From: Oricola sp.
GTDB lineage: Bacteria > Pseudomonadota > Alphaproteobacteria > Rhizobiales > Rhizobiaceae
DNA length: 64,000 nucleotides
Direction of reading: 5' to 3'
Assembly: GCF_022763245.1 (NCBI RefSeq)
Contig: NZ_JALEGV010000026.1
Coordinates: 1 to 64,000, forward strand
Shown here in pieces: positions 33,345 through 42,708 of the stretch; the stretch's first letter is position 1; each line of letters begins with the position of its first letter. The position numbers and the translations under genes are program-made. The notes beneath the pieces are model-generated. The model was not told the DNA's origin. It did no database searches and was given only the letters and a program-made list of their open reading frames with translations.

Positions 33345-33671
33345 ATGGCCGCCGGAAACGCGACCCATGGAAGCTACCGTTCCACGCTCGAAAACCACAT
33401 GAAGGCTTACGACAAGCTGCCGCCCTCGGTGCGTGAGACCATGCGCAACGCGTTGATGGATTGGGCGACGCAGCCTTACGTCACCGCGCGGCGTCGGGAC
33501 GGGATCGGCGCCAATCAGCTGAGCGACATGATAATGCGCGACGACATGAGCGCGGCGCGTAAGGACGCAAAAAAGGACTTCGGCGATCAAGCCGCCGACT
33601 TTCTCGCCGCTCAACCGTCGCGCCGCAAGCGCGACTGGTTTGACAGCCCCCCGAAACGCAAGGCTAGATAG
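33345..33671 (+). CDS. DUF6525-like protein
   Basis: This 108-residue protein has a core STLENHMKAYDKLPPSVRET-MRNALMDWA. The 'D.LPP..R..........W' pattern resembles DUF6525 proteins of alphaproteobacterial phages. The C-terminus is basic (PSRRKRDWFDSPPKRKAR). Function unknown; it lies directly before the integrase gene. Confidence 0.6.
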   Translation: MAAGNATHGSYRSTLENHMKAYDKLPPSVRETMRNALMDWATQPYVTARRRDGIGANQLSDMIMRDDMSAARKDAKKDFGDQAADFLAAQPSRRKRDWFDSPPKRKAR

Positions 33672-33682
33672 GAGACAGGACC

Positions 33683-35038
33683 ATGCAGGCAGGGCAGAAC
33701 ATGGGAACCGTCATCATCAAGATCCCGCTGGTGACCTGGCGCGACGGCCGGCCGCGCTGGTTTCCGTCCGCCTCGTTCCGAAAGCTCGGCTACAAGGGCG
33801 AGGATCTGCGCCACGACAACGGCGAGTGGTTCACGGTGGAGGAATGCAAGGCCTGGTCGGACGCCAAGCAGGTCGAGATCGCCGAGCGTCGCCGCGCCGA
33901 GCGGCAACGAGCCGCAGGCGAGGCGCTCGAGGCGAGGCCGACGACGCGCCGCTTGCGGGCGGCCCGGCCGAAACACCGCGCCGCGCTCACCACGCTGTGC
34001 GAGATCGTGACGGACTTCGTCGAGAACGATCCGCGCAACCAGGGCCGCGAAATGGTCGAGGGCCGCAAGAAGCGCAAGCCCCGCGCCGAGCACACCGTGC
34101 GCTTCTATCGCACCTGCATGGCCGCGCTCGAGGACGTCGAGGCCGCGCACACCTGGCACCGCCCCCTTTCGGCGTGCGGCCCGGACGCGATGGGCGAACT
34201 GCTCGATCGCGTCGAGATCGCCCGCGGCCTGTCCATGGCGCGCGGCGTGCGCACCCTCGTTGCGCAGAGTTTCGATCGCGCGATCGCCGCCAGGCGCGCA
34301 TCCGTCAATCCGATGCGGTCTTTGACCGATCGCCTGCCCGTGCCAGACGAGCGCGTGCGCGTCGGCACCGTGCCGGAGATGCTGGCGCTGACCGACGTCT
34401 TCGATCGGATCGGCCGGCCGGAAATGGCCGACTGCGTCTGGCTGGCCCTGTTCTCGGCGCAGCGCCAGGGCGACCGGCTGTCGCTCGAGCAACGCCAGAT
34501 CGGGCCGGACGGCGTGTTGTGGCTGCAGTCGAAGACCGGCGAACGGCTGATCATTCCGCTCGCCCGCATCGTCGCGGCGCGCCTGCAGGCCGCCCGCAAG
34601 CGGCGCGAGGGCTGGACGGTGACGCCGACCCGCGTCGTGGTCGATGAACGCGCCGGCAAGCCTCTGCGGCCGGACTGGTATCGAAAGCTGTTCCGCCTCG
34701 GCCGCGACATCGCCGCGACTGGCCGGCCCGGCGAGGCCGATCGCAAGCTGCTCGGCGCGACGGATCTCGCCGCCGCCCTGCAGGGCTTCGAGCCGGTCGC
34801 TTCGCTTGCCGATTTCCGCGACCAGGATCTGCGCGACACCGCCTTGTCCTGGGCTGACTATGCCGGCTGCGACGACGCCGAGATCGGCAACCTGTCCGGC
34901 CACCGCTTCGCCAGGGAAACGCGCATCCTGCGCCACTACGTCACCAAGTTCGATCCCGCCAAGGCCCGCAACGCGGTGACGAAAACCGAAACCTGGTTCG
35001 ACGCCCAGGTGAAGCACCTGAAGGAGGTGGCGCGGTGA
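33683..35038 (+). CDS. int: Tyrosine integrase
   Basis: This 451-residue site-specific recombinase has arm and core-binding regions at about 1-220 and a catalytic domain at about 225-430. Active-site residues visible are R261 (SAQRQGDRLSL), K284 (SKTGERL), R384 in DLRDTALS (the His of HxxR is replaced by Gln), H407 (LSGHRF) and Y419 (RILRHYV). It would integrate the phage at the tRNA-Lys gene 0.87 kb downstream. A GGAGA ribosome site precedes the ATG. It is last but one gene of the rightward arm. Confidence 0.93.
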   Translation: MQAGQNMGTVIIKIPLVTWRDGRPRWFPSASFRKLGYKGEDLRHDNGEWFTVEECKAWSDAKQVEIAERRRAERQRAAGEALEARPTTRRLRAARPKHRAALTTLCEIVTDFVENDPRNQGREMVEGRKKRKPRAEHTVRFYRTCMAALEDVEAAHTWHRPLSACGPDAMGELLDRVEIARGLSMARGVRTLVAQSFDRAIAARRASVNPMRSLTDRLPVPDERVRVGTVPEMLALTDVFDRIGRPEMADCVWLALFSAQRQGDRLSLEQRQIGPDGVLWLQSKTGERLIIPLARIVAARLQAARKRREGWTVTPTRVVVDERAGKPLRPDWYRKLFRLGRDIAATGRPGEADRKLLGATDLAAALQGFEPVASLADFRDQDLRDTALSWADYAGCDDAEIGNLSGHRFARETRILRHYVTKFDPAKARNAVTKTETWFDAQVKHLKEVAR

Positions 35039-35418
35039 GGTTCGCGCTTACCGTACTGCTGTTTGCCGCTGTCGCGCCGGCTGCGGCCATGCCGATCTGC
35101 GGTGAGGGCCGGCGCGTCACCTGCGTCGTCGATGGCGACACCTTCTGGCTGAACCGCGAGAAGATCCGGCTTGTCGGCATCGATGCGCCGGAAGTCAGTC
35201 ATCCGCGATGCGCGCTCGAGGCCCGTCTTGGCCGCGCCGCGACGCAGCGCCTGGCGCAATTGCTGACCGGCGAGATCCGCTTGACCCGCACCGGAACCGA
35301 TCCCTTCGGCCGAACGCTCGCCAGCGTCACCGCCGCCGGCCACGACGTCGGCCGTCAGCTCGTCGACGAAGCCCTCGCCCGCCCGTGGCCGGGTCACAAG
35401 GTGGAATGGTGCAGCTGA
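35035..35418 (+). CDS. Exported staphylococcal-type nuclease
   Basis: This 127-residue protein has an N-terminal signal peptide (MRFALTVLLFAAVAPAAAMP). The SNase fold follows: VVDGDTFWLNREKIRLVGID with APE, then DPFGRTLASV and DVGRQLVDEALA. The Asp pair, Arg of KIRL, Glu of APE and Arg of FGR are the expected catalytic and Ca-binding residues. Its GTG overlaps the integrase stop (GTGA). As a secreted nuclease in a prophage it is probably a cargo gene acting in the periplasm or outside; exclusion of incoming DNA is one possible role. Confidence 0.85.
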   Translation: MRFALTVLLFAAVAPAAAMPICGEGRRVTCVVDGDTFWLNREKIRLVGIDAPEVSHPRCALEARLGRAATQRLAQLLTGEIRLTRTGTDPFGRTLASVTAAGHDVGRQLVDEALARPWPGHKVEWCS

Positions 35419-35778
35419 CTACATCACCTGCAGAAGTTGATTTAATCGATGCTTCTCGGCCGGGCCTGCATTCGCTAGAAACTGCACCAGTTCCGGCGGC
35501 GCATATAGAACAGTTTGCTGCAGAACGGCTGGATCAATCGGCCGGTCGTAGCGCAGCGCGAAGGCGAGAACGCCAGCAACACTGCCTAGCGTCGCATCGT
35601 TCGCCTCAGCGAGAAACTCGATCGCCCTTTCGGGAATGCCTGGAATTTCGCGAGCCAACAAGATCGCCCGGTCCTGGGGATCTCGCACAACACGGCGCGA
35701 CGCATTCGACTTCAGCCTTGACCAAGCGAAAATCGCAGCGACGCACACGCCGCCGATCACAAACCACAATGCCCCCAT
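35419..35778 (-). CDS. Membrane-anchored prophage cargo protein, unknown
   Basis: This 119-residue protein has an N-terminal membrane helix (ALWFVIGGVCVAAIFAW) followed by a helical soluble domain (LAREIPGIPERAIEFLAEAN; YAPPELVQFLANAGPAEKHR). It ends in LLQVM. An extended start at 35847 is possible but would read through an inverted repeat. It lies between the nuclease (tail to tail, no gap) and the attachment tRNA, where prophages often carry host-expressed genes. No family recognised. Confidence 0.55.
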   Translation of the reverse strand: MGALWFVIGGVCVAAIFAWSRLKSNASRRVVRDPQDRAILLAREIPGIPERAIEFLAEANDATLGSVAGVLAFALRYDRPIDPAVLQQTVLYAPPELVQFLANAGPAEKHRLNQLLQVM

Positions 35779-35814
35779 CACGTACAGACCCGCTGATTTT
35801 GCCGTGTGCTTTTG

Positions 35815-35847
35815 CGTGTGCCGTGTGCCGGCACATGTCCGGCACAC
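35815..35847. repeat. GTGTGCC direct and inverted repeats beside attachment site
   Basis: CGTGTGCCG occurs twice with a 7-bp step (35815 and 35822). GTGTGCCGG (35823-35831) and CCGGCACAC (35839-35847) form a perfect 9-bp inverted repeat with a 7-nt centre. Lying 60-90 bp from the tRNA 3' end, they may be integrase arm or excisionase sites, or an operator for the cargo gene. Confidence 0.5.
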
Positions 35848-35907
35848 GTTCTCATCCTGTTCTATCGGGAGACATCAGTCAAGCAGTTGTCATGCTTGAG
35901 GAATTTG

Positions 35908-35983
<76 letters not shown>

Positions 35984-36029
35984 GGGGAGACCGGCTATCT
36001 AGTCGCACTTTTCCGCTTTGTAAAGGGCC

Positions 36030-36932
36030 TCAAATCGCCAATGTGCCCTCGGCGACGCGGACCGCGTGACCGCCGATGCGCGCGGCGTGGAACGCACCGG
36101 CGCGCGCGTCCATTTCCAGGCGGATCTGCGACGGCCGGCCCATCTCCACACCCTGTTCGATGAGGAACGCGTTCGGCCCGTCGGCCAACCCGTCGAAATG
36201 CGCGATCGCGCCGGAGAACACGGCCACCGCCCCGCCCGTTGCGGGATCTTCGCCGAGGCCCATCTCGGGCGCGAACATGCGGGCGTGAAAGGCGCAGTCG
36301 TGGCGGATCGTCTCGCGGCAATAGGCGTAGATCGACGCCGAACGGCCGTCGATGACGGGGGCGATGTCGATCCAGCGCGCCGGATCGACCTTCATGCGCT
36401 CGGCGACGCCGAGGCCCGCGAGCGGGACGCAGACGAAGCTGTTGCCCGCCGTCCACACGCTGACGACGTGATTCTCGAAGCCGATATCGGTGGCGTCCAC
36501 CCCGATCGCCGCGGCGACCACGGCCTTGTCTTCCTCGAAGGGCGCCTGCGTCGGCAGGATCGGCAGGTCGAATTCGGCATAGGGTGCGTCGCCGAGCCGC
36601 AGCGCGCAGCGCACCGGCCCGATCGGCTCTTCCAGCACCATCAGGCGGCTGTCGCCCGCCGCCGGCGCCTCGTGACCGAGCGCGACGGCCGCGCCGACAG
36701 TCGGATGGCCGGCAAAGGGCAGTTCGCGTCCCGGCGTGAAGATCCGCAGTCGCGCGGTATGGGCGGGATTGTCGGCCGGCAGCAGGAACACCGTCTCCGA
36801 CAGGTTGAACTCGCCCGCGATCGCCTGCATCGCCGCGTCGTCCAGCCCTTCCGCGTCGAAGACCACGGCAAGCGGATTGCCCGTCAGCGGCTGATCGGTG
36901 AAGACATCATAGATTGCGTAGCGTCGCGACAT
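36030..36932 (-). CDS. PhzF-family isomerase
   Basis: This 300-residue protein begins MSRRYAIYDVFTDQPLTGNP and carries the PhzF hallmarks: GNPLAVVFDAEGLDD, NLSETVFLLP (with the catalytic Glu), LRIFTPGRELPFAGHPTVGA and the C-terminal EDPATGGAVAVF. The family uses a diaminopimelate-epimerase-like fold for isomerisation of small metabolites; the substrate here is unknown. The ATG at 36932 was preferred because AGGGAG sits six bases before it; 36938 is too close. It is the first chromosomal gene beyond the tRNA. Confidence 0.9.
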   Translation of the reverse strand: MSRRYAIYDVFTDQPLTGNPLAVVFDAEGLDDAAMQAIAGEFNLSETVFLLPADNPAHTARLRIFTPGRELPFAGHPTVGAAVALGHEAPAAGDSRLMVLEEPIGPVRCALRLGDAPYAEFDLPILPTQAPFEEDKAVVAAAIGVDATDIGFENHVVSVWTAGNSFVCVPLAGLGVAERMKVDPARWIDIAPVIDGRSASIYAYCRETIRHDCAFHARMFAPEMGLGEDPATGGAVAVFSGAIAHFDGLADGPNAFLIEQGVEMGRPSQIRLEMDARAGAFHAARIGGHAVRVAEGTLAI

Positions 36933-36970
36933 GCGCATCTCCCTTTTCCAGGTCCTCCGCTACCGCAAAA

Positions 36971-37675
36971 TCAGCCATTCGCGAAGTGCCAATCGGCCAG
37001 CAGTCCGGCATGCGGCTTCAGCGAGACCGTGTCGCGCCAGTCGGCATGGACCGCGACAGCGGTCTCGATCTCGTCGTCCCCGGTCACGGCCTGATGGCGG
37101 CGCAGCCGCTCCACCCCCTCCACGAAACCGAAAGGCAGCCGGTTGCGCCGGGCGATGTGATAGGAGTTCGCGCCCCTGGCGGCGGTGAAATCCGCGTCGG
37201 CCTCGGCCTCGCGAAACACCAGCCCCGTCTCCTCGACCAGTTCGCGCGACAGGTTACGCGTCACGTCGAAGGAACCGTCGATCACGTCGTCCGCGTCGAA
37301 GGAGCCGCCGGGAAAGTAGACCTGGCCGGCATTGGCCGTATGCGCGCCCATCCGCACGGCGAACAACGCTCCGTCGGCCATCACCGGCATCGACGATCCG
37401 GTGATGTGCGTCGCCTCCCCCGGCTTGCCGTGGTCGCGCCAGTAGAGGAAGGTGGCGAAATCCGTGCGTCGCGCCGTTCCCGACAGCGCATCACCCGTCA
37501 GAGAAACCGCCTCGAACAGGAAGAACGGTCCGTTCCACAGCCGCGGATTGGCGGCGCTCAGACGCGCCCAGTTCGCGTCGATCGCCGCGCGGTTCTCCCG
37601 CTCGTACCGCAACGGGCCCTCGCCGAGACGAAGCGTCACGTCGCGCAGCCTCACCACTGTCGAAGCGTCATCCAT
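36971..37675 (-). CDS. NUDIX hydrolase
   Basis: The protein has 234 residues. A NUDIX box is visible as GGSFDADDVIDGSFDVTRNL followed by SRELVEETGL (about residues 122-151). It would hydrolyse a nucleoside diphosphate-linked compound. Length and the N-terminal 'W......NP.L..GP.F' (WARLSAANPRLWNGPFFLFE) match a group of rhizobial NUDIX proteins. A strong AGGAGG site precedes the ATG. It precedes the PhzF gene in the same direction; co-transcription is likely. Confidence 0.85.
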   Translation of the reverse strand: MDDASTVVRLRDVTLRLGEGPLRYERENRAAIDANWARLSAANPRLWNGPFFLFEAVSLTGDALSGTARRTDFATFLYWRDHGKPGEATHITGSSMPVMADGALFAVRMGAHTANAGQVYFPGGSFDADDVIDGSFDVTRNLSRELVEETGLVFREAEADADFTAARGANSYHIARRNRLPFGFVEGVERLRRHQAVTGDDEIETAVAVHADWRDTVSLKPHAGLLADWHFANG

Positions 37676-37755
37676 GGCCCCCTCCTACCGGAAATCCGGT
37701 CCGCGTCCAGTGCGCCCGGCAAGGCCTGCGAAAGATGGCCGCACCGGCGGCGCGC

Positions 37756-37769
37756 TTGATCTGGATCAA
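37756..37769 (+). promoter_or_regulatory. FNR/FixK-type box
   Basis: TTGATCTGGATCAA is a perfect TTGAT-N4-ATCAA palindrome, the consensus for FNR, FnrN, FixK and Dnr proteins. Downstream is an AT-rich stretch with TTATAT near 37788 that can serve as -10. The next ATG is 58 bp beyond the box. Low-oxygen activation of the following gene is expected. Confidence 0.8.
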
Positions 37770-37826
37770 TTTATATGTAATTTCACTTATATAAAAGATT
37801 GCGCATATACAAACGGAGATCCGATC

Positions 37827-39041
37827 ATGCCCCTCACCAAGGCTGCACCGGCACCCTACAATCCGCTCTACTTCCTCTCCGCGCTCGGCGCGGGCGGATT
37901 GGCCGTGTCGTTTTTCATGTACATAATGTGGATGACGCCCCATGCGGGCCAGCCCATCCCGTCCTTCACCACGCTTTTGGCGGCGTTCCAGTCCGGCTCG
38001 TTCGCCATGCAGGCGCTGATCGTCATGTCGCTCGCCGGCATCGCGCTCTTCTCCGTCCTGCATGTCCGCCTGCTGGTCTGGAACTTCGCCCGCTTCAACG
38101 CCTGGAAGAAGACCGAGGCCGCCGACAAGCTGCGCTCCGGCAACGCCGAGACGCAGTTGATGGCGATCCCGCTGACGCTCGCCATGAGCGTCAATGTCGG
38201 CTTCATCGTCGGCGCGGTCTTCGTGCCCGGCCTGTGGGAGATCGCGGAATTCCTGTTCCCGGCCGCGCTGCTCGCCTTCGCCCTGATCGGCGTCTACGCG
38301 TTGCGCCTCTTCGCCGACTTCATGTCGCGCGTGCTGGTCGACGGCGGCTTCCACTGCGCCAACAACAATTCGCTCGCCATGATGCTGGCGGTCTTCGCCT
38401 TCGCCATGGTCGGCGTCGGCTTTTCGGCCGGCACCGCGATGAGCCACAACCATCTCACCTCCGTGGTCGGCTTCATGGGCGCCAGCTTCTTCATCGTAGC
38501 CGCCGTGCTTTTCGCCATGGTCTTCCTCGTCATGGGCTTCCGCTCGATGATGGAACACCGCGCCAATCCGGAAACCGTGCCGACGCTGTGGATCATCATC
38601 CCCTTCGTCACGGTCGTCGGCATCGCCATCTACCGCATGAAGAGCGCGCTCGAGCACAATTTCGGCGTCGAATGGCTCGCCGGAGACAGGTTCGCCCTGC
38701 TCGCCGTCCTGTTCTCGATCCAGCTCGTCTTCGGCTTCATCGGCTATGCCGTGATGAAGCGGGCCCGCTACTTCGAGACCTTCGTCAGCGGCGACAAGAA
38801 GTCGTCGGGCTCCTTCACCCTGATCTGCCCGGGCGTCGCCCTGTTCGTCTTCGCGAACTTCCTAGTCAATCCGGGCCTCGTCGGCCTCGGCGTCCTCGAC
38901 AAGTTCTCGATCGCCTATGCCGTGATCTACGTCCCGCTCGTCGCCGTGCAATTGTTGACCATCAAGGTTTTCTTCCAGCTCAGCGGTAAGTTGATCACCA
39001 ACGAACCGCGCGACACCGGCGCGATGGTGCCGGCCGAGTAA
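37827..39041 (+). CDS. Multi-pass membrane protein, TsoY-like (tentative)
   Basis: This 404-residue protein has about ten membrane helices. It begins MPLTKAAPAPYNPLYFLSAL; characteristic segments are GGLAVSFFMYIMWMTPH, FHCANNNSLAMML and GTAMSHNHL. The overall look is that of TehA/SLAC1-like carriers or channels, and I recall close relatives named TsoY; the match is from memory. The His residues in MSHNHL could bind metal or substrate. An FNR/FixK box directly upstream indicates expression in low oxygen. A terminator follows the gene, so it is probably monocistronic. Confidence 0.7.
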   Translation: MPLTKAAPAPYNPLYFLSALGAGGLAVSFFMYIMWMTPHAGQPIPSFTTLLAAFQSGSFAMQALIVMSLAGIALFSVLHVRLLVWNFARFNAWKKTEAADKLRSGNAETQLMAIPLTLAMSVNVGFIVGAVFVPGLWEIAEFLFPAALLAFALIGVYALRLFADFMSRVLVDGGFHCANNNSLAMMLAVFAFAMVGVGFSAGTAMSHNHLTSVVGFMGASFFIVAAVLFAMVFLVMGFRSMMEHRANPETVPTLWIIIPFVTVVGIAIYRMKSALEHNFGVEWLAGDRFALLAVLFSIQLVFGFIGYAVMKRARYFETFVSGDKKSSGSFTLICPGVALFVFANFLVNPGLVGLGVLDKFSIAYAVIYVPLVAVQLLTIKVFFQLSGKLITNEPRDTGAMVPAE

Positions 39042-39078
39042 GGCGTCCTGCACCCTCCCTGACAATTCGGGACGCCAA

Positions 39079-39105
39079 GGGCCGCGGAGTTCAGCTCCGC
39101 GGCCC
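39079..39105 (+). terminator. Terminator after the TsoY-like gene
   Basis: GGGCCGCGGAG and CTCCGCGGCCC form a perfect 11-bp stem with a 5-nt loop, followed by TTCTT. Confidence 0.75.
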
Positions 39106-39213
39106 TTCTTCACGTCCGAACGGCACGACAACGCCATAATTTCCGGCGAGAGAGGGGCCCTGTCGCCGGGCGAAGCGCATCGGCGATATCAATCAAGCAA
39201 GCAGGAAACTCAC

Positions 39214-39696
39214 ATGAAAGCCTTGAAATCGGCTCTCCTCACAACCGTGCTGGCGGCCGGACTGGCAGCCCCGGCCTCCGCCGGCGAACGCGTCAAGCTC
39301 GGCATGCTCGACTGCGTCGTCGAAGGCGGCGTCAATTTCGCCCTCGTCTCCAGCCGCACCCTGGAATGCTCCTTCTTCCCGACATTCGACGGGCAGGCGA
39401 CGGAATCCTATTCGGGTCGCATCGAGAAGTTCGGCCTCGACCTCGGCCAGACGCAGAACACGCTGATGCGCTGGGCGGTGATCGCCCCCACGGCGAACGG
39501 CTATTCGGAAGGTGCGCTGGCCGGCAATTACGGCGGCGCGACGGCTTCGGCCTCATTCGTGGTCGGCCTCGGCGCCAATGTGCTGATCGGCGGCCTGGAG
39601 AAATCCATCGCCCTTCAGCCCGTCAGCGTCCAGTCGCAGGAAGGCATCAACCTCGCCGTCGGCGTGGCTTCGCTTCGCCTCGACGCAGCCAACTGA
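39214..39696 (+). CDS. DUF992 exported protein
   Basis: This 160-residue protein has a signal peptide (MKALKSALLTTVLAAGLAAP-ASA). The DUF992 pattern follows: VKLGMLDCVVEGG, LECSFFP, YSGRIEKFGLDLGQT and YGGATASASFVVGLGANVL. Two Cys residues (in LDCVV and LECSF) may form a disulfide in the periplasm. The family is common in Rhizobiales and has no known function. A GGAAA ribosome site precedes the ATG. Confidence 0.85.
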   Translation: MKALKSALLTTVLAAGLAAPASAGERVKLGMLDCVVEGGVNFALVSSRTLECSFFPTFDGQATESYSGRIEKFGLDLGQTQNTLMRWAVIAPTANGYSEGALAGNYGGATASASFVVGLGANVLIGGLEKSIALQPVSVQSQEGINLAVGVASLRLDAAN

Positions 39697-39747
39697 TGAA
39701 AAACGGGTCGCGGGGAGCGCTCTCCGCGGCCTGACCTTGCCTGGGCT

Positions 39748-40248
39748 TCAGTCTTCGGGCCCGAGCGCGAGCGGCGCCGGATCGACGCCGAGAAAGGCGC
39801 ACAGGCTTTCGAAGACGAAACGATGGTCCTCGCGCTGCGGGATGCCCGAGACCGTCACAGTGCCGACGACGCCGGTTCCCTTGATGTGGATCGGGAAACA
39901 GCCTCCGTGCGGCGCCATCTCGATCGGCTCCACGCCCCGCCCCTCGTCAAGCGGCTTGCCCGACGCCTCGATCTCGCGGCCCACCCGGTAGGAACATTTG
40001 TGGTAGCGCATGACGACATTGATCTTGCGCCGCACCCACTCCGGATTGTCCGGCGTAGTTCCGGGCAACGCCGCATAGAACAGGGGCCGGCCGGCGACGC
40101 GAATGTCGATGACGAGCGGGAGCCCCTGCTCGGCCGCGCGCTGCCGCATCGCCGAACCCAGCGTCCATGCGTCCTCGTCGCTCAGCCGGTCGAAGCGCAG
40201 CGCTTCCTCCTGCCGCTTCAGCGTCTCGATGTCTTCGGTGATCGTCAT
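39748..40248 (-). CDS. UPF0303/GlcG-HbpS-like family protein
   Basis: This 166-residue protein begins MTITEDIETLKRQEEALRFD. UPF0303 motifs follow: LVIDIRVAGRPLFYAALPGT, NPEWVRRKINVVMRYHKCSY and APHGGCFPIHIKGTGVVGTV. The fold is related to the heme-binding HbpS/GlcG domain. The biochemical role is not established. The start at 40248 was preferred over 40278, which lacks a ribosome site. Confidence 0.85.
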   Translation of the reverse strand: MTITEDIETLKRQEEALRFDRLSDEDAWTLGSAMRQRAAEQGLPLVIDIRVAGRPLFYAALPGTTPDNPEWVRRKINVVMRYHKCSYRVGREIEASGKPLDEGRGVEPIEMAPHGGCFPIHIKGTGVVGTVTVSGIPQREDHRFVFESLCAFLGVDPAPLALGPED

Positions 40249-40287
40249 GGCGTGTCCTCCAGATGGAATGTCCTCCAAGCGGGCGTC

Positions 40288-41514
40288 CTACACCGCAGCC
40301 GGCGCGGCGGCCAGACGGATCAGTTCGCCCAGCCGCTTGATCCCCTGGTCGATCATCTCTTCACGCGCGCAGGAGAACGACAGCCGAATGGTGTTCTTAC
40401 CCGTTCCGTCGGCGAAGAACGCGCTGCCCGGCACGAAGGCGACACGCGCCGTCTCGAGCGATTGCGCCAGCAGCGCCGCGCCGTCCATGCCTTCCGGCAA
40501 GGTCAGCCAGACGAACATCCCGCCCTCGGGCCGGCTCCAGCGGACGCCTTCGGGCATCTCGCGTTTCAGCGCCGCCAGCATGTGGTCGCGTCGCGCGCCA
40601 TAGACCGCGCGCAGCCTCTCGACCTGCTGGTCGAAAATGTTCCGCGCCACCACGTTCATCGCCGCCTGGTTGATCGTGGCCGAATGCAGGTCGCCGGCCT
40701 GTTTCAGGATGACGAGCCGCGAGACGACGTCCTTCGCGGCGCACACCCAGCCGACGCGCAGCCCCGGCGACAGCGTCTTGGAAAAGGTGCCGCAATAGAT
40801 CGTGCGGCAGGCCTCGATGTCGCCCTTGCGCTCGATCTCCATCGCCAGCAAGGGCGGGATCGCCTCCCCGTCATAGCGCAGCGACTGATAGGCCCCGTCC
40901 TCGATCACCGCGACGTCGAGCGCATCGGCGAGATCGAGAACCCGTTCGCGCTCGCCGAGTGTCAGGGTCTCGCCGGTCGGGTTGGCGAAGTCGGGCGACA
41001 CATAGGCGAACTTCACCGCACCGCCCTTCGCCCGCGCCTCGGCGGCGAAATCCTCCGGCGCGCGGTTCCCCATCGGATCCAGCCGGTCGTAGTTCGGCTC
41101 ATAGGCGCTGAACGCCTGCAGCGCGCCCAGATAGGTCGGCCATGTCACCAGCGCCGTGTCGCCCGGTGAAAGGAACAGCTTGCCCAGATAGTCGAGCGCC
41201 TGCTGCGACCCCGAGGTGATGACGATGTTATCCGGACCGCAGGCAACGCCGAGCCCGGCCATCTGCTCCGCGATCCAGCCCCGCAAGCCCGGATGCCCTT
41301 CGCTCGTCGAATATTGCAGCGCCGCGCCCGCCGCCGGGCCGGTCAGCGCGTCTGCATAGGCGTCCCTGAAGGCCTCCGCCGGAAATAGCGCCGGATCGGG
41401 AATGCCGCCCGCAAACGAGATGATGTCGGGCTGGTCGAGCAGCTTCAGAAGCTCGCGGATCTCGGACGCCTTCATCCGCCCCTCGCGCGAGGCGAAGCGA
41501 TGATCATGTTCCAT
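40288..41514 (-). CDS. PLP-dependent aminotransferase (class I/II)
   Basis: This 408-residue protein has typical landmarks: PDIISFAGGIPDPALFP near the start, SGSQQALDYLGKLF, SPDFANPTGETLTLGERERV (NPTG), and the PLP-lysine in YCGTFSKTLSPGLRVGW. It resembles 2-aminoadipate or valine-pyruvate-type aminotransferases related to the MocR C-terminal domain, without the winged-helix part. The substrate is unknown; its place beside ilvC makes a branched-chain or aromatic amino acid possible. The start at 41514 has a GAGGAAA ribosome site. Confidence 0.85.
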   Translation of the reverse strand: MEHDHRFASREGRMKASEIRELLKLLDQPDIISFAGGIPDPALFPAEAFRDAYADALTGPAAGAALQYSTSEGHPGLRGWIAEQMAGLGVACGPDNIVITSGSQQALDYLGKLFLSPGDTALVTWPTYLGALQAFSAYEPNYDRLDPMGNRAPEDFAAEARAKGGAVKFAYVSPDFANPTGETLTLGERERVLDLADALDVAVIEDGAYQSLRYDGEAIPPLLAMEIERKGDIEACRTIYCGTFSKTLSPGLRVGWVCAAKDVVSRLVILKQAGDLHSATINQAAMNVVARNIFDQQVERLRAVYGARRDHMLAALKREMPEGVRWSRPEGGMFVWLTLPEGMDGAALLAQSLETARVAFVPGSAFFADGTGKNTIRLSFSCAREEMIDQGIKRLGELIRLAAAPAAV

Positions 41515-41623
41515 GGTCGTTTCCTCGGGAAATTTTGTTGAACCGACCATGCGCCTTCGCGCAATTTATGTCAACATTACTGACCTAAAATACACGCAAT
41601 ATTTCGTGCGTCGAGCCGCAACG

Positions 41624-41651
41624 AAAAAAGGCCGCGGTCTCCCGCGGCCTT
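41624..41651 (-). terminator. ilvC terminator
   Basis: AAGGCCGCGG and CCGCGGCCTT form a 10-bp stem with a 4-nt loop. On the minus strand it ends in a run of six T, a classic rho-independent terminator 23 bp after the ilvC stop. Confidence 0.88.
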
Positions 41652-41673
41652 CCGATCTGTGGTGCGATGAACC

Positions 41674-42708
<1,035 letters not shown>

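Noticed and set aside
39709-39728. GC-rich inverted repeat between the DUF992 and UPF0303 genes as a terminator
   Set aside because: The palindrome leaves almost no loop and has no T-tract on either strand, so it was not listed as a terminator.
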